64,000 nt of DNA, from positions 1 through 64,000 of the forward strand of contig DATLXK010000040.1 of NCBI GenBank assembly GCA_035575925.1. The letters run 5' to 3'. The notes under the pieces were generated by a model. That model saw only the letters and a program-made list of their open reading frames with translations. It had not been told where the DNA came from and ran no database searches. The DNA comes from DASWTL01 sp035575925. Lineage in GTDB: Bacteria > Bacteroidota > Bacteroidia > Sphingobacteriales > Sphingobacteriaceae. Positions 8,639 to 18,268 of this stretch are shown here, piece by piece (the stretch's first letter is position 1; each line of letters starts with the position of its first letter). A program made the translations under genes and the position numbers.

Positions 8639-8763
8639 AACAGCACCTACAAGAAATTGGCGGTTCAGTGGTTAATTGAAGCTTTGTGCTTCGTATCAAG
8701 TTTTGTGGTAGCACAGTTTTCGTCTCCGAAATCGCCACTTTGGGTAGCTGCAAAACGTTATGC
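8639..8763. repeat. attC-like imperfect palindrome, right edge of defence module
   Basis: Starts TATAACAGCACCTAC (8636-8650) and ends CGTTATGC (8756-8763). ATAAC and GTTAT at the ends are complementary, CAGC/GCTG and GGCG/CGCC pair further in, and a perfect GAAGC-TTTGT-GCTTC hairpin lies near the centre. Its opening matches the left element at 13-23 (AACAGC[G/A]CCTA). Size, end boxes and hairpin form fit integron attC sites, but this is inferred by shape only. Confidence 0.5.
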
Positions 8764-8807
8764 GTAGTTTGATAGAAGACCAGACAATATCATGCTATTC
8801 ACAATGA

Positions 8808-8999
8808 TCACCCCAAATAAGAGGCCATTACTTTTTCATATTCTTCCGGCGTAAAATAGATAATAGGCTCCTCTTCGGTATGAGAAGCCTCAATAATAAT
8901 TTTAGTGCCAAATTCATAGGGTTCAATGGCCACTATTCTAACCTTCTCAAAGGTGGTCACCTGATCATCGATCATTACATTAAAAAATCCGTCCGGCAT
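8808..8999 (-). CDS. Small conserved-looking acidic protein, unknown function
   Basis: A 63-residue frame (start MPDGFFNVMIDD) with many acidic residues and no recognised domain, signal peptide or membrane segment. Its start lies 20 bp inside the end of the Nudix gene, which suggests it is translated from the same transcript. The overlap and the normal composition support a real gene. No function can be assigned. Confidence 0.6.
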   Translation of the reverse strand: MPDGFFNVMIDDQVTTFEKVRIVAIEPYEFGTKIIIEASHTEEEPIIYFTPEEYEKVMASYLG

Positions 9000-9468
9000 A
9001 TTTATCCTCTTTAGTATTAATTATTCTTAATTGCTCAATTAACGGCTGCTGGTAGGGGTAGAGCTTTGTTATAGCTACATCCAAAGTAAACCATTCTGCG
9101 GTGTCGCACTCAGGAAATAACTTTATTATCCCCGACTTTGGCGGCCATTCCAGCTCAAAGGTATTGGAAGCAATATAGCATGGATCAAAATCAGCTTCCA
9201 CAGCCCATGTCGTTAATGTTTTACCGCTTTTATTTTTAACAGGTTCCAGCTTAATAAAACTCTCTGAGCTAATTATATTACCGGTTTCTTCCTGAAACTC
9301 TTTTTTTGCAACCGCCAAAGAGTCTTCATGAATTTCATGTTCGCCCTTGGGCACAGACCAAACTCCCAAGTCTTTATTTTTATAGAACGGCCCGCCAGGA
9401 TGCACCAGCAATACTTCTGTCAAACCAGTACTACGGAAAGCTAATATGCCGGCGCTCTGCTTACACAT
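8980..9468 (-). CDS. Nudix hydrolase
   Basis: A 162-residue Nudix-fold pyrophosphohydrolase. The Nudix box runs from about residue 41: GEHEIHE, seven residues, then KEFQEETG, matching GX5EX7REUXEEXGU with K in place of R. WSVPKGE just before it is typical of ADP-ribose or (di)nucleotide-type Nudix enzymes. It would hydrolyse a nucleoside diphosphate linked to another group, with metal bound by the Glu residues. The substrate cannot be told. It shares a likely transcript with the 63-residue protein. Confidence 0.85.
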   Translation of the reverse strand: MCKQSAGILAFRSTGLTEVLLVHPGGPFYKNKDLGVWSVPKGEHEIHEDSLAVAKKEFQEETGNIISSESFIKLEPVKNKSGKTLTTWAVEADFDPCYIASNTFELEWPPKSGIIKLFPECDTAEWFTLDVAITKLYPYQQPLIEQLRIINTKEDKYAGRIF

Positions 9469-9657
9469 TCAGTATATTATTTAAGACAAATAGTATATTT
9501 TATACACCGGTTGACCTAAAGTGTACACAGGATAAAAAAGATTGTTTTAATAAATATTCATTTCCAGTTAATTGATAGCTGTTTTTATATGCGGCCTAAA
9601 ATTTGATAATACATTTACAATCAACTGAATGTTAAATCACTATTAAACCCTGAAACC

Positions 9658-9930
9658 ATGAGCTTAAGAGAATTATTGTTGAAAGGACGGAGCTTCAATG
9701 AAATATTGAAGCAATTTGCAATTGATCAGGCTGATTTTACAATCAGAGATGAAGATACAATAATGTCTAATACGGCTCTTTTTAAAAGGGAGTTTTTACG
9801 TGAACGGATACTTATACAAGGAAAAAGTAAAAATGAAGTGGTTAACTTTTTTGGAACGCTACATTGCAATCTTTTAGATAAACTGGCTGTTTTCGAGCTG
9901 GATGGAGTGGAAAGAACCGCTGCAGCATAA
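9658..9930 (+). CDS. Hypothetical 90-residue protein
   Basis: A short soluble protein (MSLRELLLKGRSFNEILKQF...) with no recognised domain, signal peptide or membrane segment. It is a single-gene unit: upstream sequence is non-coding and a strong Rho-independent terminator follows 20 bp after the stop. Its predicted secondary structure is mostly helical by eye. Function unknown. Confidence 0.6.
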   Translation: MSLRELLLKGRSFNEILKQFAIDQADFTIRDEDTIMSNTALFKREFLRERILIQGKSKNEVVNFFGTLHCNLLDKLAVFELDGVERTAAA

Positions 9931-9950
9931 ATTATTAAATCCTATATTAA

Positions 9951-9984
9951 AACCTGCTTCCTATACCGGAGCAGGTTTTTTTTT
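9951..9984 (+). terminator. Rho-independent terminator
   Basis: AACCTGCT (9951-9958) pairs with AGCAGGTT (9970-9977), followed by a run of T to about 9984. It ends the 90-residue hypothetical gene. Confidence 0.85.
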
Positions 9985-10022
9985 ATCCAAAAAAATATAA
10001 CTTGCGATCTTTCACTTAATGT

Positions 10023-11798
10023 ATGACTTACAAAGAAAAGCTTCTGCTTATTCGCCAGGCCATGAATAATGATGGTGTTTACGCCTATATTATTCCATCT
10101 TCAGATCCGCACATGAGTGAATATTTACCAGATCGCTTTAAATGCCTGGAGTTTGCTTGCGGTTTTACCGGATCTGCAGGCACCCTGGTTATAACTGCAA
10201 AAGAAGCTAATTTATGGACCGACGCACGATATTTTGTTCAGGCTACCGAGCAGCTTGAACGCACCGGTTATAAACTAATGGCCCTGCATGCTCAGGGTGT
10301 CCCCGAATATATTCAATGGCTTTCCGGGAATATGGAACACGGAGCTTCCGTTGCTTTTGATGGAAAATTAGTTTCGTTTCAGCTTGCTGAATTAATAAAA
10401 ACGGAACTGAATGGGTTAAATGCTAACATAGTATCTGATAAGGATTACCTTGAAGCAATATGGATAAACCGGCCGGCCTTGCCGCAGAAGCCTGCGTATT
10501 TAATTGATGAATTAATTGCCGGTGAAAATGTAATAGATAAGCTAATAAAAGTACGGGCTTTTTTAAAAAATATGCGTGCTGATTATCATCTGATATCGTC
10601 ATTAGATGATTTGGCGTGGCTTTTTAATATCAGGGGATCTGATGTGAAGTGTAATCCGGTTACACTGGCATTTGCCTTGATTTCACATGATAAAGCAATA
10701 ATCTTTATCGAGCTATCAAAGATTAAAGAAGAAGACCGGTCATATTTATCAGATTCAGGAGTTTCAATAAGTTCGTATAATGATATTTACACTGTTGTTA
10801 AATCTATTGCATCCGGGAGTATATTTATTGATCCTAAACGCACCTGCTTTGAATTAGTTCAGCAAATAAACGCCTCCGTTAAGGTAATTCAGGGAACAAA
10901 TCCAACAACTAATTTAAAGGCTATTAAAAATCTGGTTGAGATTGAAAACACCCGAAAAACAATGATAAAGGATGGTGTTGCTTTAACCCGGTTTTTTAAA
11001 TGGCTGGAAGAGGCCGTAAACAGCGGGCAGCTTACCGAAATATCTGTAGCAAAAATATTACTTGGTTTCAGAGAAGAACAAGCGGGCTTTGTGGGAGAAA
11101 GTTTTGATACCATTTCTGCATACCGGGAGCATGGTGCTTTGCCACACTATAAAGCTACAACTCAAAGTAGCACAGAGCTAAAACCTGAAGGCTTATTCCT
11201 GCTTGATTCAGGAGGGCAGTACATAGGAGGAACAACTGATGTTACGCGGGTAATATCTTTGGGTAATGCTACGGATGAAGAAAAAACGGACTATACGCTG
11301 GTGTTAAAGGGAATGATAGAAGGATGCTCGGCAATTTTTCCGAAAGGAACCCGCGGCTATCAGATTGATGCTATTACCAGGAAACCCATTTGGGATCAGG
11401 CACGTAATTATGGTCATGGGACCGGGCACGGGGTTGGTTATTTTCTGAATGTTCATGAAGGCCCGCACGTTTTTAATACAGCGGCTATCCCTGTAGATAT
11501 TGAACCTGGTATGATCACTTCAATTGAACCCGGGATTTACCGGCCCGGGAAATATGGAATCCGTATTGAAAACCTGGTGTTATCAGTAAAGGATCAAATC
11601 AATGAATTTGGCGAATTTTACGCATTTGAAGCTTTAACGTTGGCGGTAATTGATACAGGCTTAGTTATGTCAGCGCTATTGGAGCAAAGACATATAGATT
11701 GGTTAAATCAATACAATCAGCAGGTTGTTGAGAAGCTAAGTGGATACCTGGATTCTGAAGAACTTAAATGGCTAACCAATAAGGCTCGGCCTATATAG
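10023..11798 (+). CDS. Xaa-Pro aminopeptidase (M24 family, long form)
   Basis: A 591-residue metallo-aminopeptidase that removes an N-terminal residue preceding proline. Two creatinase-like N-terminal domains (GFTGSAGTLVI, WTDARYF) come before the M24 catalytic domain. Metal ligands are visible: LLDSGGQY, GGTTDVTR, GHGTGHGVG, SIEPGIY and IRIENL. The three-domain length matches the eukaryotic XPNPEP1-like form rather than the shorter PepP. No signal peptide, so cytoplasmic. It converges on the App1-like gene with only 6 bp between stops. Confidence 0.92.
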   Translation: MTYKEKLLLIRQAMNNDGVYAYIIPSSDPHMSEYLPDRFKCLEFACGFTGSAGTLVITAKEANLWTDARYFVQATEQLERTGYKLMALHAQGVPEYIQWLSGNMEHGASVAFDGKLVSFQLAELIKTELNGLNANIVSDKDYLEAIWINRPALPQKPAYLIDELIAGENVIDKLIKVRAFLKNMRADYHLISSLDDLAWLFNIRGSDVKCNPVTLAFALISHDKAIIFIELSKIKEEDRSYLSDSGVSISSYNDIYTVVKSIASGSIFIDPKRTCFELVQQINASVKVIQGTNPTTNLKAIKNLVEIENTRKTMIKDGVALTRFFKWLEEAVNSGQLTEISVAKILLGFREEQAGFVGESFDTISAYREHGALPHYKATTQSSTELKPEGLFLLDSGGQYIGGTTDVTRVISLGNATDEEKTDYTLVLKGMIEGCSAIFPKGTRGYQIDAITRKPIWDQARNYGHGTGHGVGYFLNVHEGPHVFNTAAIPVDIEPGMITSIEPGIYRPGKYGIRIENLVLSVKDQINEFGEFYAFEALTLAVIDTGLVMSALLEQRHIDWLNQYNQQVVEKLSGYLDSEELKWLTNKARPI

Positions 11799-11804
11799 AT
11801 AACA

Positions 11805-12968
11805 CTATGCAATAACTTCAGCCTCCTCCTTACCCGGTTTTTCTCCCTTATCCTCTTTTTTATCTTCCTCAATTTCAGGGATGGCTTCGCTGAATATTAA
11901 CCGGGTTTTTGCTGCATGCTCAGCAGCTTCTACCGTATTGTCCACAATGATCATTTCTACCTTATCAGCTACGAGCTCCTGCGATATATCAATTGCAATT
12001 TTTTCACGTGCCGCTAACTGCACGTCACGGATATAAATCGCCAGTATCCGGCCCGGATATTTCTTAACCACCTCACGATAGATCTTCGGATCTTCCTGCC
12101 CGCTGTCGCCTATTAATACAAAATTGAGTTGGGGATAAGTGAGCAGGATATTTTCTATCTCTTTAAACTTATGGCCCATGTGGCCGGAGCTGATAAACTT
12201 ATTATCCTGCAGGCCAAAATCACGTAAAAGGAGTGGGCCTTCCGGGATTTTATTCAGATCCAGAAAATCCTTCAGCAGATCATACATGTTCCACGGACTA
12301 CTGGATACATAAAAGAAAGGGTTATTCCGTTTGCCGTTTCTGCCCAACTGCAATGATTTGTAAAATTCTGAAACACCGGCAAATGGCAGGCGTGTACGGG
12401 CATTATTTAAAAATACTGTTCTTGACATGGCCAGTACATCGGTAGCGCTGGTTTTTACAATGGTATCATCAATGTCACTGATAATTCCATATTCGGCATC
12501 TGCCGGAGGTACAAGAACCTGGGTTTCAATACTCAGGCCTTCAGTAAAAGGTATAGGGGCCTCAATAAGTTCTATGTTTATTTCATGCCAGAGATCTTCG
12601 GTTTTAACAGGTGCTTTTGGAGCCAGGTTTAGCATAAAGTAACCCTCTTCATCCGTTGTCATTATGTGCTCCTCACCATCAAAATTTACCCGAAGTCGTG
12701 CAAAAGGTATTTCATCACTTTCAAACCTTTTATACATATTAACCAGGTTGTTAAGGATGGTATCCTTCTCTGTATATTTAGCAATTCCTTTATCTTCCAG
12801 CACGCGGCCTTTAATATAAAGCCTGGTGGTAGTTCCGTAACTCCTGTAAGCAACAATCTGGATGGGATCATTTAATTTTAATTTGCGGCGCATATCAAAT
12901 GCCAGGTCATCAAATTTATCTTCCACTAAACCTGAATATTTACCAAATAATGCTTTCCAGTCTGCCAT
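11805..12968 (-). CDS. App1-family phosphatase domain protein (DUF2183)
   Basis: A 387-residue protein. The HAD-like catalytic motif DIDDTI (DxDxT) lies near residue 176, followed by SSSPWN and GDSGQEDP, all signatures of the App1/DUF2183 family, whose yeast member is a phosphatidate phosphatase. The first 170 residues are a beta-rich domain common in bacterial members. The extreme C-terminus is a charged Glu/Lys tail with no clear fold. No signal peptide or membrane segment. The bacterial substrate is unknown. Confidence 0.85.
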   Translation of the reverse strand: MADWKALFGKYSGLVEDKFDDLAFDMRRKLKLNDPIQIVAYRSYGTTTRLYIKGRVLEDKGIAKYTEKDTILNNLVNMYKRFESDEIPFARLRVNFDGEEHIMTTDEEGYFMLNLAPKAPVKTEDLWHEINIELIEAPIPFTEGLSIETQVLVPPADAEYGIISDIDDTIVKTSATDVLAMSRTVFLNNARTRLPFAGVSEFYKSLQLGRNGKRNNPFFYVSSSPWNMYDLLKDFLDLNKIPEGPLLLRDFGLQDNKFISSGHMGHKFKEIENILLTYPQLNFVLIGDSGQEDPKIYREVVKKYPGRILAIYIRDVQLAAREKIAIDISQELVADKVEMIIVDNTVEAAEHAAKTRLIFSEAIPEIEEDKKEDKGEKPGKEEAEVIA

Positions 12969-13010
12969 ATTATGTTAATGATAACGATACCCAGTTTGTT
13001 TGTTCGGCTT

Positions 13011-14024
13011 TTAGAAAATGTCTGAAAATTTCTTCTTCTTTTTTATAAAGTACTGCCATACGATACTTCCGGGATAAAGTCCTGCTGCGTTAAACTGCTC
13101 AGCATTAACCTGCTCAGAATTATGAGCAAAAAGATGCTTAAAGAAATAAATATGTGCCTTATTAATTGCCCGGGCATTTCTGAATTTACCTTCCAGTGCA
13201 AATTTAATCAGCGATAACAAATCCATCCATAAACGAATAAACAGGATATATATCGAACTGAAGAAAGGCATGTTCTTTTTAATCATTAACAGGTTATTTC
13301 TGAAATTAAGGTAGGTTTTATACGGATTTTCCGCATTCAGGGTACCTCCTCCGAGATGATAAACCGAAGATTGCGCACAATACATAATTTTATATCCCAT
13401 TAATTTAAGGCGCCAGCACAGATCAATTTCTTCCATATGAGCAAAAAACCGGCTGTCAAAACCTTTTGATTGCAGCCAGCATTCCTTTCTGATAAATAAA
13501 GCTGCACCGCTTGCCCAAAAAATTTCGCTGGTTTGATCATACTGTCCATGATCTTTTTCCAGATTGTCGAAAATACGCCCCCTACAAAACGGATATCCGT
13601 ACTTATCTATAAATCCGCCGGCAGCTCCGGCGTATTCAAAATTTTCCTTATGTAAAAAAGAACGGATTTTAGGCTGTGCAGCGGCTATCATTTTATCTTT
13701 TTCCATTAGAGCGATAACAGGTTCGACCCATCCCGGAGTAACTTCAACATCAGAATTAAGCAAAATAAAATAGTCGGCATCTACATGTGTTAAAACTTGA
13801 TTATATCCTTCTGCAAAGCCATAATTCTTATCATTGGCGATGATCCGGATAAGCGGAAAGTTTTCTTTAAGAAATGATATTGAACTATCTGTGGATGCAT
13901 TATCACCAATAATCAGTTCCAGATTTGGGTAAGACGAGTTATAAACAGAGGGCAGGAATTGCTCCAGATGGATCCTGCCGTTCCAGTTCAAGATAACTAC
14001 TGCAACTTTGGGGTGTTGTATCAT
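13011..14024 (-). CDS. Glycosyltransferase family 2
   Basis: A 337-residue GT-A fold enzyme. VAVVILNWNG at the N-terminus, GDNASTDSS and LLNSDVEVTPGW (metal-binding DxD-like region) define GT2; EEIDLCWRLKLMGY is the ED-containing acceptor motif of rhamnosyltransferase-like members. It should transfer a sugar to a surface glycan. Its start codon overlaps the stop of the acyltransferase by 1 bp, so the two are co-translated and likely act in lipopolysaccharide or another envelope glycolipid. Confidence 0.9.
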   Translation of the reverse strand: MIQHPKVAVVILNWNGRIHLEQFLPSVYNSSYPNLELIIGDNASTDSSISFLKENFPLIRIIANDKNYGFAEGYNQVLTHVDADYFILLNSDVEVTPGWVEPVIALMEKDKMIAAAQPKIRSFLHKENFEYAGAAGGFIDKYGYPFCRGRIFDNLEKDHGQYDQTSEIFWASGAALFIRKECWLQSKGFDSRFFAHMEEIDLCWRLKLMGYKIMYCAQSSVYHLGGGTLNAENPYKTYLNFRNNLLMIKKNMPFFSSIYILFIRLWMDLLSLIKFALEGKFRNARAINKAHIYFFKHLFAHNSEQVNAEQFNAAGLYPGSIVWQYFIKKKKKFSDIF

Positions 14025-14902
14025 TATAAAGTATCTTCTGGTTTAAACTTCCATCGCCGATGTGACCATAACCAAAGCTCAGGCTTTTTCGTGATCACCT
14101 CTTCCAGTTTTTTAGTGTGCGCCAGCGTGATTTCGTAATCACTTAAATCTTTTGGATTCTCAAACAAAACAGTTGCCTCGGTTTCATAATGTCCTCTTTT
14201 AATTCTGTTAATTGTAAAATATAATACCGGATGGTTTGTCAGTTTTGCAATTTTTTCTACTCCCAGAAATACTGCTGTAGGCTGATTTAAAAAGGATGCA
14301 AAATATTGGGTTTCCCCACGCACGGGGGTTTGGTCGCCTAATAAAATTAACACATGAGGATTGTTTTTATACTCAATTACCTTACGTAAGGTCTGTTTCA
14401 TGGCAATCATTATAGAACCAAACCGCGCCCGGATATGGTTCAGTTTATCACCAAATTTTTTATCTGATAATGGTTTGAACACAATCAAGACTGGTTGCTT
14501 TACATTAGCTGCAAAACTTAATGAACCCCATTCCCAGTTAGCGTAATGCGCAGTTACGGCAATTACTGCCCGGCCGGCATCCAGAAACCTGTTTAATACA
14601 TGCAGGTTTTTATATTTAAACCGGCTGTTCATCTCCTTTTCAGATATGGTGAACATTTTAATAGATTCAACAATCATATCAGCAAGAAACTGATAATACT
14701 TTTTCTCTATAGTGTATCGCTCTTCGTTGGTTTTTTCCGGAAAGGCATTGTAAAGATTCTCCCGCACAACTTTCCTGCGGTATTTTACCAGATAAAACAG
14801 GATAATAAACAACAGGTCTGAAAACAGGTATAATATAAAAAATGGCAGAAATGAAATAGCGTACAACAAGCCGGTAATTATGACGAATGAAATTCTTTTC
14901 AT
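14024..14902 (-). CDS. Lipid A biosynthesis acyltransferase (LpxL/HtrB family)
   Basis: A 292-residue membrane-anchored acyltransferase. A hydrophobic N-terminal segment (about residues 5-38) is followed by the HX4E catalytic motif HYANWE near residue 119 and GDQTPVRG further on, both typical of LpxL/LpxM enzymes that add secondary acyl chains to Kdo-lipid A. It is the first gene of a two-gene unit with the GT2. It diverges from the WbqC-like gene 112 bp away. Confidence 0.9.
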   Translation of the reverse strand: MKRISFVIITGLLYAISFLPFFILYLFSDLLFIILFYLVKYRRKVVRENLYNAFPEKTNEERYTIEKKYYQFLADMIVESIKMFTISEKEMNSRFKYKNLHVLNRFLDAGRAVIAVTAHYANWEWGSLSFAANVKQPVLIVFKPLSDKKFGDKLNHIRARFGSIMIAMKQTLRKVIEYKNNPHVLILLGDQTPVRGETQYFASFLNQPTAVFLGVEKIAKLTNHPVLYFTINRIKRGHYETEATVLFENPKDLSDYEITLAHTKKLEEVITKKPELWLWSHRRWKFKPEDTL

Positions 14903-15014
14903 TTCCTTTCCTCATTCTTTCCATATTGCGGCAAACTCCTGGCAACAGGTATATGTATATTTCGAACGGATATTATCATTATTTTCGCCCAATTCATCAC
15001 AAACTTAACCAAAA

Positions 15015-15623
15015 ATGGAAAAGGGCGTAATATTGCCATTGTTTTATCTTCCCCCTGTAGAGTATTTCAGTATAATGCTGAATAGCAAAAATACTATTGA
15101 AATTGAATGCCATGAACATTTTCCTAAGCAAACCTTCAGAAACAGGGCGGTCATTTATTCTCCCAACGGCAGCTTAAATCTGATAATACCGGTCATAAAA
15201 GGTTCTAACACACACACTAAAGTTAAAGACGTTAAAATCAGCAATGAATTCAGATGGCGGCGAATCCACTGGATGAGCCTTCAGACATCTTACAGAAGTT
15301 CCTCATATTTTGAATTTTATGAAGATGATTTTGTAAAGTTTTACGAAAAGAAATATGACTTTTTATTTGATTATAATCTTGAAATTCTTCAGCTACTTAT
15401 AACCCTCCTGAAAATAAATGTCGATTATAAATTTACTGAAGAGTATAATCTGAACCCTGAAAATAAAACTGATTACCGCTCATTATTGCAACCTAAAATA
15501 GAATCAGAATATAAATCAAAACCCTATTTTCAGCTCTTTGAAGATCGTAAGGGGTTCATTCCAAACTTAAGTATAACAGACCTGTTATTCAGCCAGGGTC
15601 CGCAAAGCCTCCATTATATATAA
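15015..15623 (+). CDS. WbqC-like protein
   Basis: A 202-residue protein with WbqC-family signatures: LPLFYLPPVEYFSIML at the start, FPKQTFRNRAVIYSPNG, then IPVIKG and the RWRRIHWMSLQTSYRSSSYF segment. WbqC-like proteins occur in O-antigen loci and, in Bacteroidota, next to envelope genes; the biochemical role is not settled. It lies 2 bp upstream of corA. Confidence 0.8.
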   Translation: MEKGVILPLFYLPPVEYFSIMLNSKNTIEIECHEHFPKQTFRNRAVIYSPNGSLNLIIPVIKGSNTHTKVKDVKISNEFRWRRIHWMSLQTSYRSSSYFEFYEDDFVKFYEKKYDFLFDYNLEILQLLITLLKINVDYKFTEEYNLNPENKTDYRSLLQPKIESEYKSKPYFQLFEDRKGFIPNLSITDLLFSQGPQSLHYI

Positions 15624-15625
15624 TC

Positions 15626-16747
15626 ATGGGTAAAATTAAACGTCTGCGTTTGCAAACCACAAGCCACCCTGTTGCGGTGGGTACCAGTCCGGGAAATTAC
15701 CAGGTAAATGAAGGCGCCCTGGAATCAAAAATTACTATTCATTCGTATTCTCCTGATGATTATTTGGTTATAGAAGTAGCTAATTACGAGGATATAGAAG
15801 GACAATTAAACAAAAAACCTGATCATTCACATTGGATAGAAGTTCGGGGGCTGGCAAATGTAGAGTTACTGGATTATATCCGCGAAAAGTACAACATTCA
15901 TAAATTACTTATTGAAGATATTGTTCATACCACACAACGGCCAAAGATTGATGAGTACGACACTTATTTATTTGCTGTGAGCAGAATGCTTTGCATTAAT
16001 GAAGATCTGGAAGTGAGTAATGAGCAGCTCAGTTTTATACTTACAGAAAAAGTGCTGATCTCTTTTCACGAAAGCTATAACGATTGTCTGCAACCAGTAA
16101 GATACAGATTAGAGTCTGGTAAAGGATGCATTAGACACTCGGATAGTTCTTATTTACTATATGAGCTGATGGATATAGTGCTGGATAATTATTTTTCACT
16201 GCTTTATAAGTTGGGAGAGGAGCTGGAAGTAATAGAGGAAATAGCCTACAGAAGGGCGGGTAAGGCGGTAATTTATGAATCGCAACAGATAAAACGAATT
16301 ATGCTTACCATAAGGCGGGCTGCATGGCCCGAACGGGATAAGATAAACGATATGATGCGGAGTACATCTGACCTGATCACACCCCAAACCAAAACATTTT
16401 TAAAAGATGCCTATGATCACTGCATGCAGATCATAGATTTAATTGAAAGCTTTAAAGATATCACTACCAGTATAATAGACATGAACCTTTCATTCATCAG
16501 CAATCGGATGAACGAGATTATGAAGGTATTGACTATCATTTCTTCTATTTTCATTCCGCTTACATTTATTGCAGGAGTTTACGGGATGAATTTTGCATAT
16601 CAGGATCCCAAAACCGGTAAAATACTGGAGCATAATATGCCTGAACTTTATGCAGAAAACGGATATGTATATGTCATGATTCTTATGCTGTTCATTGCTG
16701 CCCTGCAAGTGGTATATTTCTGGAGAAAAGGCTGGCTCAGGTCGTAG
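15626..16747 (+). CDS. corA: CorA-type magnesium/cobalt transporter
   Basis: A 373-residue CorA channel. A large cytoplasmic N-terminal domain (beta sheet plus long stalk helices) precedes two C-terminal membrane segments (about residues 310-330 and 348-366). YGMNF follows the first one and is the GMN signature of the selectivity filter. Start is 2 bp after the WbqC-like stop. A second, unrelated magnesium transporter (MgtE) follows on the same strand 55 bp later, an unusual pairing of two uptake systems. Confidence 0.93.
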   Translation: MGKIKRLRLQTTSHPVAVGTSPGNYQVNEGALESKITIHSYSPDDYLVIEVANYEDIEGQLNKKPDHSHWIEVRGLANVELLDYIREKYNIHKLLIEDIVHTTQRPKIDEYDTYLFAVSRMLCINEDLEVSNEQLSFILTEKVLISFHESYNDCLQPVRYRLESGKGCIRHSDSSYLLYELMDIVLDNYFSLLYKLGEELEVIEEIAYRRAGKAVIYESQQIKRIMLTIRRAAWPERDKINDMMRSTSDLITPQTKTFLKDAYDHCMQIIDLIESFKDITTSIIDMNLSFISNRMNEIMKVLTIISSIFIPLTFIAGVYGMNFAYQDPKTGKILEHNMPELYAENGYVYVMILMLFIAALQVVYFWRKGWLRS

Positions 16748-16802
16748 TTTTTTAAGTAGTGGGGGCTGATTTTCCGCTTCATTTGCTTATTTTAGCCAAC
16801 TC

Positions 16803-18152
16803 ATGCAATCCTTTGAACTGGATAAAACGGATGTTCAACGTTTTAAGAAAGCGCTTGAAGAAGATGACGCTGCGCTAAGCGCCGTGCTGCAGGAGTATCA
16901 TGCTTCAGAAATCGCTATTCTTTTTGAAAGTATCTCCCAAGAGGACCGTGAACGCATTATAAATATTCTTCCGTCAGATATTGCATCTGAAGTATTATCC
17001 GAGATGGATGCAGAAAGCCATCCCGAAAAGATACTTGAAAACCTTCATCCTGATAAGCGTGCAGAGATTGTAGAAGAACTTGATTATGATGATGCAGCAG
17101 ATATCATCAGCCAGCTGAAGGAAGAGCAGCAGCACGAAATTCTGGGCGAGCTTGATGAGGAAGATGCATCAACCATTCGCACACTGTTAAAATACGATGA
17201 GGATACCGCGGGTGGTATAATGAACACCCAGGTATTAAAAATTAACAGTAAGCTGAGCAAGAAAGATGCACTTGAAGAAATTATCCGGCAGTCTGAAGAG
17301 ATGGAAGATTTTTACACCATTAACGTGGTTGATGATACCAATCACCTGCTCGGAATTATTTCCTTAAAAGATATTATTAAGGGCAGAAGTAATTCCAGGA
17401 TCTCTGAGTTGATTAAATCTGATTTTGTATATGTAAAAGCCGGAACCGACCAGGAAGAAGTAGCCAAACTCATATCTCAATACAATCTGACCAGCATTCC
17501 GGTTGTTGATGATGAAATGCACCTGTTAGGGCGAATTACTTTTGATGATATTATAGATGTTTTGCAGGCTGAAAATACCGAGGATCTTTTAAAGATCTCC
17601 GGTGTATCTGAGGATGAAGAGCTGTCCGGTAACTGGAAAGAGGCCGTAAAAAGTCGCTTGCCCTGGCTTATACTGAATCTGGGAACTGCTTTTCTTGCTT
17701 ATTCAGTAATCCGGCATTTTGAACCTACCATAGATAAGCTACCTGCGCTTGCAGGATATATGGTTATGATTGCCGGGATGGGAGGGAATGCAGCCACCCA
17801 GGCGCTGGCAGTTACCGTACGACGTATTTCGTTAACAGATCTTACAGATAACCAGTCGTATCGTGCTGTACTAAAGGAGTTTACCGTAGGATTGATTAAT
17901 GGTGCAACTAATGGTTTCATCGTTTTCTTATTTGCATTTATATTCGATTCCAATCCACTTTTAGGATTAGTGATATTTTGTGCAATGACCGGTAATCTGG
18001 TTATTGCGGGAATTGCCGGATCAGCTATTCCGTTAATCCTTAAACGGGTAGGCATAGATCCCGCGATAGCCTCATCTATCATTATTACTACTTTTACTGA
18101 CGTCTTTGGGTTCCTTTTGCTGCTGGGACTGGCATCAAGTCTTTTATTGTAG
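16803..18152 (+). CDS. mgtE: MgtE magnesium transporter
   Basis: A 449-residue MgtE. An acidic helical N domain (about residues 1-125, MgtE_N repeats such as ILPSDIASEVLSEMD), two CBS domains (about 130-255) and five C-terminal membrane helices (about 280-449) are in the usual order. GMGGNAATQALAV is the conserved pore-helix region. The acidic N and CBS domains sense cytoplasmic magnesium and gate the channel in characterised members. It follows corA and is probably co-regulated with it. Confidence 0.95.
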   Translation: MQSFELDKTDVQRFKKALEEDDAALSAVLQEYHASEIAILFESISQEDRERIINILPSDIASEVLSEMDAESHPEKILENLHPDKRAEIVEELDYDDAADIISQLKEEQQHEILGELDEEDASTIRTLLKYDEDTAGGIMNTQVLKINSKLSKKDALEEIIRQSEEMEDFYTINVVDDTNHLLGIISLKDIIKGRSNSRISELIKSDFVYVKAGTDQEEVAKLISQYNLTSIPVVDDEMHLLGRITFDDIIDVLQAENTEDLLKISGVSEDEELSGNWKEAVKSRLPWLILNLGTAFLAYSVIRHFEPTIDKLPALAGYMVMIAGMGGNAATQALAVTVRRISLTDLTDNQSYRAVLKEFTVGLINGATNGFIVFLFAFIFDSNPLLGLVIFCAMTGNLVIAGIAGSAIPLILKRVGIDPAIASSIIITTFTDVFGFLLLLGLASSLLL

Positions 18153-18268
18153 ATCGCCTAAGCACTCCAACAATACCCTTTTTATTTTGTAATTCTTAAG
18201 GGTAAAGTACATGGATCATCACAATGGATTGATTTATTAGAAAATAAACAATTTCGGGACTTAATATA

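Noticed and set aside
8576..8767. 63-codon open frame in the right flank
   Set aside because: Runs through the attC-like palindrome; composition and position indicate chance.
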